Origin: JASLDZ01 sp964244065
Lineage (GTDB): Bacteria; Pseudomonadota; Alphaproteobacteria; Caulobacterales; Caulobacteraceae
Assembly (NCBI GenBank): GCA_964244065.1
Contig: CAXTHH010000002.1
Coordinates: 124,001-188,000, forward strand
DNA: 64,000 nucleotides
Direction of reading: 5' to 3'
How positions within the stretch are numbered: position 1 is the stretch's first letter; every line of letters starts with the position of its first letter. This document shows, in pieces, positions 18,686-26,829 of this stretch. A program made the translations under genes and the position numbers. Under the pieces are notes generated by a model that had not been told where the DNA came from, did no database searches, and saw nothing but the letters and a program-made list of their open reading frames with translations.

Positions 18686-19255
18686 GTGCGCACAGCCGTC
18701 ACCCTCGCCGCCGCCCTGGCGCTCGCCGCCCCGGCGCTCGCCCAGGCCCCCGCCGCCCCCCCGCCCGCCGCGGCGCCCGCGCCCAAGCGGCCGGACGGGC
18801 TGCCGCTGGTGTTCAAGTCGGGCGAGGGCCAGGCGCGGGGCGCGGGCGTGCTCACCGCCGGCCCGCGCGGGGTGATCGTGCGGCTGGAGCTGACGGGCCT
18901 GGCGCCCGGCTGGCACGCCGTCCACTTCCACCAGACGGCGGACTGCAGCGACGCCGGCCTGCAGAAGTCCGGCGCGCACGTGCAGCACGGCGAGAAGCGA
19001 CCGCACGGCTTCCTCAACCCGGGCGGGCCGGACGCGGGCGACCTGCCCAACGTGTGGGCCGACGCCAAGGGCGAGGTGCACGCCGAGGTCGCCTCCACCC
19101 GCGTCGCCGCGGACAAGGCGGACAAGGAGCGCGCCAACCTGATGGACCAGGACGGTTCGGCGTTGATCGTGCACGCCAGCCCCGACGACGGGATCAGCCA
19201 GCCGATCGGCGGGGCGGGCGCGCGCGTCGCCTGCGCGCTGATCACCCAGCCCTGA
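18686..19255 (+). CDS. sodC: Periplasmic Cu/Zn superoxide dismutase-like protein
   Basis: 189-aa exported protein with a signal peptide (hydrophobic core 4-18, cleavage near ALAQA) and a Pro/Ala linker. Copper ligands H80, H82, H98 and H163, the zinc ligands H107 and D119, and the disulfide pair C87/C183 are all present. The residue where I expect the third zinc histidine is D116 (GPDAGDLPN, where GPHAGDLPN is common). Some family members carry acidic residues there, so activity or zinc loading may be altered. I chose GTG 18686 because GGAG lies 6 nt upstream; an in-frame ATG at 18656 is an alternative. Confidence 0.88.
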   Translation: MRTAVTLAAALALAAPALAQAPAAPPPAAAPAPKRPDGLPLVFKSGEGQARGAGVLTAGPRGVIVRLELTGLAPGWHAVHFHQTADCSDAGLQKSGAHVQHGEKRPHGFLNPGGPDAGDLPNVWADAKGEVHAEVASTRVAADKADKERANLMDQDGSALIVHASPDDGISQPIGGAGARVACALITQP

Positions 19256-19317
19256 TCGTGCTTCCGAGCGCGGGGCGGCGCAGGCTATAGCGGTCGGCCC
19301 CGCCCCGGTACGCGCCT

Positions 19318-19599
19318 ATGCGAGACGACCTCCTGCCGCCCCCCTCGGCCCTCGACCACGCCCAGCGCCGGCTGGAGCGCGCCGTGGACGCCCTGGCCGC
19401 CCGCGTGCAGGCGCTCAAGGCCGCCCCGCCCCGCCCCGCGCCGGACGCGGGGAGCGAGCGCGAGCGCCGCCGGCTGGAGCTGGAGCTGGCAGGGGCGCAC
19501 GAGCGCGAGCGCCAACTCGAGCAGGTGGCCGCCGAGGCCAGCGCGGCGCTGGGCCGCGCCGCCGCCGAGGTGCGCGCCGCCCTGGCCGCGGAGGCCTGA
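19318..19599 (+). CDS. DUF4164-like coiled-coil protein upstream of zapA
   Basis: 93-aa protein, almost entirely charged heptad-like helix (ALDHAQRRLERAVDALAARV, then ERERRRLELELAGAHERE), with no membrane segment. Short coiled-coil proteins of the DUF4164 type commonly sit directly upstream of zapA in Alphaproteobacteria; a division role is plausible but only by context. The stop is 3 nt before the zapA start, so the two are one operon. Confidence 0.8.
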   Translation: MRDDLLPPPSALDHAQRRLERAVDALAARVQALKAAPPRPAPDAGSERERRRLELELAGAHERERQLEQVAAEASAALGRAAAEVRAALAAEA

Positions 19600-19602
19600 G
19601 CC

Positions 19603-19935
19603 GTGGGCGCCGTCACCGTCGAGATCAACGGCCGCCCCTACGTGGTCGGCTGCGAGGACGGGCAGGAGGCGCATGTCGCCCAGCTCGCCCGCACCTACGA
19701 CGCCCAGGTGCGCGAGGTGGGCGGCCAGGTGGGCCAGGTCAGCGACCTGCGCCTGTTCCTGATGGCCGCCCTGGTGACCGGCGACGAGCTGGCCGACACC
19801 CGCGCCCGCCTCGCCCAGGCCCAGGCGGAGCTCGGCCGCCTGCAGTCCGACGGCGCCCGCGCCGACGCCCGGGCGGCGCAGGCGCTGGACGGCGCGGCCG
19901 CCCGGATCGAGGCGCTGACGGCGGGGCTGGGCTGA
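19603..19935 (+). CDS. zapA: Cell division protein ZapA
   Basis: 110-aa FtsZ-associated protein promoting Z-ring bundling. The N-terminal ZapA fold is clear: VTVEINGRPYVVGCEDGQE, then HVAQLARTYDAQVREV and LRLFLMAALVTGDEL. A coiled coil follows to the end. The start is GTG 19603. In many bacteria zapA is followed by the 6S RNA and a 5-FCL gene; here those two features are about 27 kb away (46.1-47.1 kb). Confidence 0.93.
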   Translation: MGAVTVEINGRPYVVGCEDGQEAHVAQLARTYDAQVREVGGQVGQVSDLRLFLMAALVTGDELADTRARLAQAQAELGRLQSDGARADARAAQALDGAAARIEALTAGLG

Positions 19936-19938
19936 AGT

Positions 19939-20092
19939 CCTCTCCTCCATCGCAGATGGGGGAGTACCGGCGAAGCCCGGGAGGGGGCCGGCGGGCGTAG
20001 CCCGACGGAAGCCGCACCCGCCGCGTCTTCCGCGCTGTCGCGCGGCCCCTCCGTCCGCTCCGCGGCCACCTCCCCAGCTCTGCCGGGGAGGA
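19939..20092. repeat. R2-type inverted repeat (diverged copy)
   Basis: Ends CCTCTCCTCCATCGCAGATG and CTCTGCCGGGGAGG, with internal GGCGGGCGTAGCCCGACGGA and CCCCTCCGTCCGCTCCGCGG blocks. It resembles the fragment at 41438-41575 and other R2 copies but has diverged. Confidence 0.6.
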
Positions 20093-20137
20093 ACAGAACC
20101 TTGGAACCAAGCGCATCCCCGCGCACCATGAGCCTCC

Positions 20138-20680
20138 GTGACCGCGCCCCTGTTCCCCGTCGCCCCCACCGCGGAGGCCGCCCTGCATGCGCCCGACGGC
20201 TGGGCCGCGCGCGAGACGGAGGCCGCCCGGCTCGTCGGGGGCGAGGTGGTGTTCGAGACCGGCTGGGTCGGTCCCGCCTTCGCCACCCGCGAGGCGGCGG
20301 CCGAGGCCTACGGCGCGCGGCTGGAGACGGGCTCCGCCTGGTGCGCCCTGCGCCCGGTCGCGCCGGAGGGCGCCCGCCCCGGACCGCCCGTCCGCGCGCT
20401 CTCGTCCGGCCCGCGTCGCTGGCCCGAGCCCGCGGGCGCTCCCGCGCTGTGGCGGTTGCAGGTCAGCTGGTGGCGGCCGGCGGCGGAGGCGACGGAGGCG
20501 GCGCTCGCCCCCGCGCGCCAGGCCCGCCGCACAGCGGAGGGCGCGCGGCTGGACGCCCGGGCGCTGGGCCGGCTCGCCGCCCAGCCGCTCCGCGCCGTGC
20601 GCCCGCAGCAGCCGCTCGACGTCGGCCTGTTCGAGCGCCCCGCGCCCGAGGCGCCCGGGCGGCTAATCCCCGACGAGTGA
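20138..20680 (+). CDS. Hypothetical protein
   Basis: 180 aa from a GTG start, soluble and Ala/Arg/Pro-rich. The only ordered-looking part is VVFETGWVGPAFATREAAAEA and WRLQVSWWRPA. I do not recognise a family. The reading frame is bounded by repeats on both sides and the codon pattern (G/C in third positions) fits a real gene, but no functional hint is available from its neighbours. Confidence 0.65.
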   Translation: MTAPLFPVAPTAEAALHAPDGWAARETEAARLVGGEVVFETGWVGPAFATREAAAEAYGARLETGSAWCALRPVAPEGARPGPPVRALSSGPRRWPEPAGAPALWRLQVSWWRPAAEATEAALAPARQARRTAEGARLDARALGRLAAQPLRAVRPQQPLDVGLFERPAPEAPGRLIPDE

Positions 20681-20689
20681 CTTCGCCTT

Positions 20690-20812
20690 CCGCTCATCCC
20701 GGCGGAGGCCGGGGCCCAGGTCCGACCGTAGTCCCGCACTCGGCCTCGGCATGGCGAGCTCCGGCCTCCCTCGTTCCCGCAACGGGGTCCCGGCCTCCGC
20801 CGGGACGAGCGG
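20690..20812. repeat. R3 long inverted repeat, copy 2
   Basis: About 123 nt with ends CCGCTCATCCCGGCGGAGGC and GCCTCCGCCGGGACGAGCGG. The interior matches the copy at 15662-15773 in the same orientation (GGCCCAGGTCCG, CGGCATGGCGAGCTCC). Confidence 0.8.
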
Positions 20813-20925
20813 AGAGGAGCGGCGGGGCGCAGAGGCGCTCGCCGCCTTGATCCCGCCCCCGCGACCGGCCACGATCACGGCTTCGTGATCGGGCGCGCCT
20901 GCGCTCGCGGCGGAGCGCGACGGGC

Positions 20926-23112
20926 ATGGTGAACGCGGGGGGAGGCGGAGCGGGCAGCGCGGGTCGGCCCCCGGCGGCCCGGCCCCCCTCGGGCCGAACG
21001 AGCCGGCCACCGCTGCAGCGCGCGGTCTACTGGGCGCTGGTGGCGCTCGTGTGGGTGCTGATCCTGGGCCTGGTGGTGCTGGCGCTGTTCGCCCGCGGCC
21101 TGCCCGACATCGGCCGGCTGACCGAGCCGCACCGGGCGCCCTCGATCAGCTACCTGGACCGCTCGGGCGCGCTGATCGCGGTGCGCGGCAGCCCCTACGC
21201 CGCCCCCGCCGACCTCGACGCCCTGCCGAGGTACGTGCCCGCCGCCTTCGTCTCGGTGGAGGACCGGCGCTTCTACCGCCACTGGGGCTTCGACCTGGGC
21301 GGCATGGTGCGGTCGGAGATCTACAACCTGACGCACCACGGCGGCCCGCTGCGCGGCGGCTCCACCATCACCCAGCAGCTGGCGCGCAACCTGTTCCTGA
21401 GCCCCGACCAGAACATGCGCCGCAAGGTGCAGGAGCTGATCCTCTCGGTGCAGCTGGAGTGGAAGTACTCCAAGAAGGAGATCCTGGCCCTCTACCTGAA
21501 CCGGGTGAACTTCGGCGCGGGGGCGTACGGCATCGAGGCGGCGGCGCAGCGCTACTTCGGCAAGCCCGCCAGCAAGCTGACCATCGGCGAGGCCGCGCTC
21601 TTGGCGGGCCTGCTCAAGGCGCCCAGCCGCTACAGCCCGGTGAACGACCAGGAGCGCGCGGCGCGCCGGGCCACCATCGTGCTCGACAAGATGGTGGAGA
21701 CCGGGGCGATCACGAAGGCGCAGGAGGACGCCGTCTTCGCCCAGCCGGTGACGGTGTCGAAGACACTCTCCACCCAGCACGCCCAGTATTTCATCGACTG
21801 GGTGGACGCGGAGGTGCGCCGCCTCGTGCCCGACAGCCTGGACGGGCCGAACGCCAAGGACCTGGTGGTCGAGACCACGCTCGACCTGCCCATCGACACC
21901 GCCGCCGAGGCGGCCGCCCGCCAGGTGGTCGAGCGCGAGGGCCGCGCCGGCGTGAAGCAGGCCGCCCTGGTGGCCGTGGACGGCGAGGGTCGCGTCCGCG
22001 CCCTGATCGGCGGCGTCGACTACGGCGAGAGCCAGTTCAACCGCGCCGTCGACGCGCGCCGCCAGGCCGGCTCCTCGTGGAAGCCGTTCGTCTACCTCGC
22101 CGCCATGGAGGCGGGCCGCACGCCCGACACGGCCACCGTGGACGAGCCGGTGACCATCGCCGGCTGGAGCCCGCGCAACTACACGGGCCGCTACCTGGGC
22201 CCGATCACCCTGGCCACCGCGCTGGCGCAGTCGATCAACACCGTGGCCGCCCGGCTGGCCGACGAGGTGGGGCGCTCCAACGTGGCCGCGGTCGCCCGGC
22301 GGTTGGGGATCACGAGCACCATCAACACCGACCCGGCCATGGCGCTGGGCACCACCGGCGTGAGCCCGCTGGAGATGGCCGGGGCCTACGCCCCCTTCTC
22401 CAACGGCGGGGTGCGCGCCAAGCCCTACGGCATCGAGCGCATCCGCACCGCGGACGGCGAGGTGCTGAACGAGCACCGCGCCGCCGACCGCGGCCAGGTC
22501 GTGGGCGAGCCGGCGCTCGGCTACATGGTCCGCATGATGCGGGGCGTGATGACCAGCCCCGGCACCGGCGCCCGCGCGGCCATCGCGGGCTACGACCTGG
22601 CGGGCAAGACGGGCACCACCAGCGACTATCGCGACGCCTGGTTCGTGGGCGTCACCGGCGGCTTCACCACCGCCGTGTGGGTCGGCAAGGACGACAACAC
22701 CCCCATGCGCAAGGTCACCGGCGGCGGCGCGCCCGCGGAGATCTGGCGCGCCTTCATGAGCGCCGCCCTGCCGCGCCTGCGCGTCGGCCAGATCCCCGCC
22801 GGCCCGGGCGCGGCCGCGCCGGAGGCCGCGAACTCCGACCCGATCGCCGACCTGCTCAACACCACCGGCCAGAACGGCGAGGGCGAGGAGCTCACCGGCG
22901 GCGCCCCGGCCCCCGCCGACCCCGCGCCGGTGGACGAGGAGCCCGCCGCCCCGCCCCGCGACCCCTACGGCCGCCCGCTCCGCCGCCCGGCGCCTTCGCC
23001 CGCCTACGAGGGGGACGAGCCGCGGCCCGAGCCGCGCGGGTACGATCCGCGGTACTACGACGTGCCGGCCCAGCCGCCACCGCGGCGGGACGTCTACCGG
23101 CCGTACGCGTAA
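20926..23112 (+). CDS. mrcA: Penicillin-binding protein 1A (bifunctional class A PBP)
   Basis: Polymerises and crosslinks peptidoglycan at the outer face of the inner membrane. The 728-aa protein has a polar N-terminus, one membrane anchor (about 34-56), and a glycosyltransferase domain with catalytic E112 in VEDRRFYRHWG and GGSTITQQ (144-151). The transpeptidase domain carries SSWK (S383), SIN (436-438) and KTGTT (561-565). The tail from about 630 is Pro/Glu-rich and looks disordered. A multidomain PBP1A in front of ruvC differs from the usual neighbour ybgC/yebC arrangement but is not remarkable. Confidence 0.95.
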   Translation: MVNAGGGGAGSAGRPPAARPPSGRTSRPPLQRAVYWALVALVWVLILGLVVLALFARGLPDIGRLTEPHRAPSISYLDRSGALIAVRGSPYAAPADLDALPRYVPAAFVSVEDRRFYRHWGFDLGGMVRSEIYNLTHHGGPLRGGSTITQQLARNLFLSPDQNMRRKVQELILSVQLEWKYSKKEILALYLNRVNFGAGAYGIEAAAQRYFGKPASKLTIGEAALLAGLLKAPSRYSPVNDQERAARRATIVLDKMVETGAITKAQEDAVFAQPVTVSKTLSTQHAQYFIDWVDAEVRRLVPDSLDGPNAKDLVVETTLDLPIDTAAEAAARQVVEREGRAGVKQAALVAVDGEGRVRALIGGVDYGESQFNRAVDARRQAGSSWKPFVYLAAMEAGRTPDTATVDEPVTIAGWSPRNYTGRYLGPITLATALAQSINTVAARLADEVGRSNVAAVARRLGITSTINTDPAMALGTTGVSPLEMAGAYAPFSNGGVRAKPYGIERIRTADGEVLNEHRAADRGQVVGEPALGYMVRMMRGVMTSPGTGARAAIAGYDLAGKTGTTSDYRDAWFVGVTGGFTTAVWVGKDDNTPMRKVTGGGAPAEIWRAFMSAALPRLRVGQIPAGPGAAAPEAANSDPIADLLNTTGQNGEGEELTGGAPAPADPAPVDEEPAAPPRDPYGRPLRRPAPSPAYEGDEPRPEPRGYDPRYYDVPAQPPPRRDVYRPYA

Positions 23113-23226
23113 GCGGGCCAGCGGTCGTGACGGCGGACCGGGACCGCGCCGCGCTCTTAACCGCCCGGCAACCCTGTCGGCCGCTTCCCCTGGCGCGCGG
23201 ATCGCGCGACAACGGCCGGGGAACAC

Positions 23227-23730
23227 ATGACGAACGCTCTCCGCATCCTGGGCCTCGACCCCGGCCTGCGCCGCACCGGCTGGGGCGTGGTGGACTGCGC
23301 GGGCTCGCGCCTGTCGCTGGTGGCGCACGGGACGATCCGGGTGGACGCAGACCTCGCCGTGTCCGCCCGCTTGCACGACCTCCTGGAGGCCATCCTCGCC
23401 GTGGTGGCCGCGCACGCGCCCGACGAGGCGGCGGTGGAGGAGGTGTTCGTGAACGCCAACGGCCGCTCGTCGCTGCTGCTCGGCCAGGCGCGCGCCTGCT
23501 CGCTGCTCGCTCCGGCGCGATCCGGCCTGCTGGTGGCCGAGTACAACACCGTCACGGTCAAGAAGGCGGTCACCGGCACGGGCGGGGCCGACAAGGCCCA
23601 GGTGGGCTTCATGGTGCGCCGGCTGCTTCCGGGCGTCGGCGAGGCGGGGGCGGACGCCTGCGACGCGCTCGCCGTCGCCATCACCCACGCGCACCTGCGC
23701 ACCTCGCACGCCCGCATGGCCGCCGCATGA
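23227..23730 (+). CDS. ruvC: Holliday junction resolvase RuvC
   Basis: Dimeric endonuclease resolving Holliday junctions in complex with RuvAB. 167 aa. The catalytic acidic residues are in ILGLDPGLRRTGWG (D11), VEEVF and GADACDALAVAITH. The stop overlaps the ruvA start (ATGA). The 114-nt gap upstream contains a CTTAACCG element but no obvious promoter. Confidence 0.97.
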   Translation: MTNALRILGLDPGLRRTGWGVVDCAGSRLSLVAHGTIRVDADLAVSARLHDLLEAILAVVAAHAPDEAAVEEVFVNANGRSSLLLGQARACSLLAPARSGLLVAEYNTVTVKKAVTGTGGADKAQVGFMVRRLLPGVGEAGADACDALAVAITHAHLRTSHARMAAA

Positions 23731-24332
23731 TCGGGCGCCTGCGCGGCGAGGTGGCGGAGGTCGAGGCCGACCAGGCGCTGATCGACGTGGCGGGCGTGGG
23801 CTATGTCGTGCGCCTGGGCGCCCGGGCGCTCGACCGGCTGCCGGTGGGCGAGGCCGCGACGTTGCACGTGGAACATCGCTGGACGGAGGCGGACGGCCCG
23901 ACGCTCTACGGCTTCCTGCGCACCGACGAGCGCGCCGCCTTCCGCCTGCTCACCGCCATCCAGGGCGTCGGCCCCAAGGCGGCGCTGGCGGTGCTGGACG
24001 TGCTGCCGCCCGGCGACCTCGCCGCCGCCGTGGCGCGGGAGGACAAGGCGTCCGTGGGCCGCGCCAACGGCGTGGGGCCGAAGCTGGCCCTGCGCATCGT
24101 CACCGAGCTCAAGGGCAAGCCCCTGGGCGGCGGCACGCTGGCCGAGTTCGCCCCCGCAAGCGCGCCCGCGGCGCCCGTCGGCCTCGGCGGCGAGGCGACC
24201 GCCGCGCTGATGGGCCTCGGCCTGCCCGAACCCGCCGCCCGCCGCGCCGTCGACGCCGCCGCCGCGCGCCTCGGCCGCGACGCCGAGCTGCCGGCGCTGA
24301 TCAAGGCCGCCCTGCAGGAGACCGCCCGATGA
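23727..24332 (+). CDS. ruvA: Holliday junction DNA helicase subunit RuvA
   Basis: Tetrameric junction-binding subunit that targets the RuvB motor. 201 aa, normal. Visible landmarks are the MIGRLRGEV N-terminus, the helix-hairpin-helix segments IQGVGPKAALAVLD and ANGVGPKLALRIVTELK, and the C-terminal UBA-like domain III (about 150-201) that contacts RuvB. It starts inside the ruvC stop. A repeat of 57 nt separates it from ruvB. Confidence 0.96.
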   Translation: MIGRLRGEVAEVEADQALIDVAGVGYVVRLGARALDRLPVGEAATLHVEHRWTEADGPTLYGFLRTDERAAFRLLTAIQGVGPKAALAVLDVLPPGDLAAAVAREDKASVGRANGVGPKLALRIVTELKGKPLGGGTLAEFAPASAPAAPVGLGGEATAALMGLGLPEPAARRAVDAAAARLGRDAELPALIKAALQETAR

Positions 24333-24335
24333 CTC

Positions 24336-24392
24336 CCCTCTCCCGCCTGCGGGAGAGGGACAGACCGCGTCAGCGGTCAGGGTGAGGGTGCG
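24336..24392. repeat. R1 palindromic repeat, solitary copy between ruvA and ruvB
   Basis: Same 57-nt unit as 3964-4020, differing only at two positions in the palindrome centre. It fills nearly the whole ruvA-ruvB gap (it begins 3 nt after the ruvA stop and ends 3 nt before the ruvB ATG). Its tail AGGGTGAGGGTGCG is placed where the ruvB ribosome-binding site must be. Confidence 0.9.
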
Positions 24393-24395
24393 TCC

Positions 24396-25427
24396 ATGAC
24401 CCGCCTCGTCGCCTCCGACGCGCCTCGCGACCCCTCCGACAAGGCGCTGCGGCCGCAGACCCTGGCCGAGTTCTTCGGGCAGGAGCCGATCAAGGCCAAC
24501 CTGCGCGTCTTCATCGAGGGCGCCCGCGTCCGCAAGGAGGCGCTGGACCACGTGCTGCTGTTCGGCCCGCCCGGCCTCGGCAAGACCACCCTGGCGCAGA
24601 TCGTGGCGCGCGAGCTGGGGGTGAACTTCCGCGCCACCGCCGGGCCGGTGCTGAACAAGGCGGGCGACCTCGCGGCCATCCTGACCAACCTCGAACCGCG
24701 CGACGTGCTGTTCATCGACGAGATCCACCGCCTGCCCGCCGCGGTGGAGGAGATCCTCTATCCGGCCATGGAGGACCACGTGCTGGACCTCGTGATCGGC
24801 GAGGGGCCGAGCGCGCGCTCGGTGCGCATCGACCTCGCGCCCTTCACCCTGGTGGCGGCGACCACGCGCGCGGGCCTCCTGGCCACGCCCCTGCGCGACC
24901 GCTTCGGCATCCCCCTGCGGCTGGAGTTCTACACCCCCGCCGAGCTCGAGCAGGTGCTGGCGCACGCCGCCGCGCGGCTGCCCGCCAACCTGACGCCGGA
25001 CGGCGCGCGCGAGATCGCGCGGCGCGGCCGGGGCACGCCGCGCGTGGCCGGGCGGCTGCTGCGCCGCGTGCGCGACTTCGCCGACGCGGAGGGCTGCGAG
25101 CGCATCGACCGGCCGATGGCGGCCCGGGGCCTCGCCCGGCTGGACGTGGACGAGGCGGGCCTCGACGCCCTCGACCGCAAGTACCTGCGCGCCCTGGCCG
25201 AGACCTACGGCGGCGGCCCCGTGGGCGCCGAGACCCTGGCCGCCGCCATGGCCGAGAGCCGCGACGCGGTGGAGGACGTGGTGGAGCCCTACCTCCTCCA
25301 GCAGGGCTACGTGCTGCGCACCCCCCGCGGCCGCGTGGCCGGCGGCAAGGCCTATGAGCACCTGGGCCTCAAGCCGCCCGCCAAGCCCGCCGCCGCCCAG
25401 GCCGGCCTGTTCGAGGAGGAGCCGTGA
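24396..25427 (+). CDS. ruvB: Holliday junction branch migration ATPase RuvB
   Basis: Hexameric AAA+ motor for branch migration. 343 aa. Walker A GPPGLGKTT (57-65), Walker B with DEIH (108-111), the sensor region VAATTRAGLL and the arginine-finger block PLRDRFG are all intact. The C-terminal winged helix contains TPRVAGRLLRRVRDFA and QQGYVLRTPRGR. The start is ATG 24396, directly after the R1 repeat. Confidence 0.98.
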   Translation: MTRLVASDAPRDPSDKALRPQTLAEFFGQEPIKANLRVFIEGARVRKEALDHVLLFGPPGLGKTTLAQIVARELGVNFRATAGPVLNKAGDLAAILTNLEPRDVLFIDEIHRLPAAVEEILYPAMEDHVLDLVIGEGPSARSVRIDLAPFTLVAATTRAGLLATPLRDRFGIPLRLEFYTPAELEQVLAHAAARLPANLTPDGAREIARRGRGTPRVAGRLLRRVRDFADAEGCERIDRPMAARGLARLDVDEAGLDALDRKYLRALAETYGGGPVGAETLAAAMAESRDAVEDVVEPYLLQQGYVLRTPRGRVAGGKAYEHLGLKPPAKPAAAQAGLFEEEP

Positions 25428-25440
25428 TCCGGATTATGAT

Positions 25441-25611
25441 CCCCTCCCCTGCTCCGCAGGAGCGGGGGAGGGGGACCACGCGAAGCGTGGGGGAGGGGGC
25501 GACGCGCCCGCGACGCGTGGGGGAGGGGGCGACGCGCCCGCGACGTCGAGCCTGGTTCGCCCCCTCCGTCGGCTTCGCCGCCACCTCCCCCGCTTCGCAG
25601 GGGAGGAGGTC
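25441..25611. repeat. R2 palindromic repeat with an internal 30-nt tandem duplication
   Basis: Inverted repeat with left arm CCCTCCCCTGCTCCGCAGG and right arm CACCTCCCCCGCTTCGCAGG. The inner unit starting GCGTGGGGGAGGGGGCGACG is present twice in a row (25485-25514 and 25515-25544). The right end finishes GGGGAGGAGGTC directly against the ybgC ATG, so the repeat provides that gene's ribosome-binding site. Confidence 0.85.
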
Positions 25612-26094
25612 ATGACCTCATCCCACCGCGAGGCGCCCTCCGCCGGCGTGCTGATCGGGCGCGAGCATCACCTGGGCGTGCGCATCTACTACGAGGACAC
25701 CGACTTCACCGGCCTCGTCTACCACGCCAACTACCTGCGCTACTTCGAGCGGGGGCGGAGCGACTTCCTGCGCGTGCTGGGGGTCGGCCACGCCGAGCTG
25801 CACGACCGGGACGCCGCCGCCTTCGTGATCGCGCGCATGGAGGTCGACTTTCGCCGCCCCGCGCGGATCGACGACGCGCTCACCGTGGTCAGCACCTACG
25901 AGCGCATGACGGCGGTGCGGCTGGACGCGTGTCAGCGCATCTTCCGGGGCGAGGAGCTGCTGTGCACGGCGCAGGTCCACGCCGCCTGCATCGACCTGAA
26001 CGGCCGTCCGCGCCGGGCCTCGCCCGAGCTGGTGGCGCGGATCAAGCCGATCCTGCCCCCGATCCTGGCCCCGCCGGAGCCCGAAGCAGGCTAG
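25612..26094 (+). CDS. ybgC: YbgC-family acyl-CoA thioesterase
   Basis: 160-aa hot-dog-fold thioesterase at the head of the tol-pal cluster, its usual place. The family motif with the catalytic aspartate reads YYEDTDFTGLVYHANYLRYF. The start is ATG 25612, 5 nt after a GGAGG that belongs to the R2 repeat. YbgC proteins act on short-chain or acyl-ACP-linked thioesters and are thought to touch phospholipid metabolism; the exact substrate cannot be read from sequence. Confidence 0.93.
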   Translation: MTSSHREAPSAGVLIGREHHLGVRIYYEDTDFTGLVYHANYLRYFERGRSDFLRVLGVGHAELHDRDAAAFVIARMEVDFRRPARIDDALTVVSTYERMTAVRLDACQRIFRGEELLCTAQVHAACIDLNGRPRRASPELVARIKPILPPILAPPEPEAG

Positions 26095-26136
26095 GGCCAT
26101 ATTGTCGCCCGCCGCCCACGCGAGACCTCGACCCGT

Positions 26137-26826
26137 ATGAACGAGACCGCCTCCCCCGAGACGTTCAGCCTCGTCCACAGCTTCCTGCGGGCGGACCCCG
26201 TGGTGAAGCTGGTGATGATCGGGCTCACGCTCGCCTCGCTGTGGTCGTGGGCCATCATCCTCGACAAGCTGGTCCGCTTCGCCGCCCTGAACCGCGAGGC
26301 CGACCGTTTCGAGGACCAGGTGAACGGCGGCCGCTCGCTGGAGGAGGTGGCGCAGGCCGCCGGGCCCGAGCCGCGCTCGGCGCTGGCGCGCATGCTCCAG
26401 GCCGCCGTGCGCGAGTGGCGCGACGTGCGCCGCGGACCGGGCGCCGAGGCGACCGCCGGGCTGACGCTGAACCGCGTGGATCGCGTGCTGGACGCGGTGA
26501 TCTCGCGCGAAACCCGGCGGGTGGAGGAGGGGCTGGGCAGCCTGGCCATCGTGGCCACCGCCTCGCCCTTCGTCGGCCTGTTCGGCACCGTGTGGGGCAT
26601 CATGGACGCCTTCCGCGCCATCGCCACGCAGAAGAGCACCAACCTGGCGGTGGTGGCGCCCGCCATCTCCGAGGCGCTGCTGGCCACGGCCATCGGGCTG
26701 GTGGCCGCCATCCCGGCCTACATCGCCTACAACAAGTTCTCGACCGACGCGGGCAAGTTCTCGGCCCGGCTGGAGAGCTTCGCCGACGACCTCGCGACCG
26801 CCGTGTCGCGCCGACTGGCGGGTTGA
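26137..26826 (+). CDS. tolQ: Tol-Pal system proton channel protein TolQ
   Basis: Inner-membrane channel subunit that, with TolR, uses the proton motive force to energise TolA during outer-membrane constriction. 229 aa with three membrane segments: about 20-42, then the pair in ATASPFVGLFGTVWGIMDAF and AISEALLATAIGLVAAIPAY. It is the first tol gene, 42 nt after ybgC, and is followed by tolR after 3 nt. Confidence 0.97.
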   Translation: MNETASPETFSLVHSFLRADPVVKLVMIGLTLASLWSWAIILDKLVRFAALNREADRFEDQVNGGRSLEEVAQAAGPEPRSALARMLQAAVREWRDVRRGPGAEATAGLTLNRVDRVLDAVISRETRRVEEGLGSLAIVATASPFVGLFGTVWGIMDAFRAIATQKSTNLAVVAPAISEALLATAIGLVAAIPAYIAYNKFSTDAGKFSARLESFADDLATAVSRRLAG

Positions 26827-26829
26827 GCC

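Noticed and set aside
23150..23165. CTTAACCG upstream of ruvC as a CtrA site
   Set aside because: Only one half-site is present; there is no second TTAA at 7-nt spacing.
20875..23709. Long minus-strand open frame (944 codons) covering PBP1A and ruvC
   Set aside because: Same cause: a mirror frame of genuine genes, repetitive His/Gly/Arg composition, and no recognisable motif.
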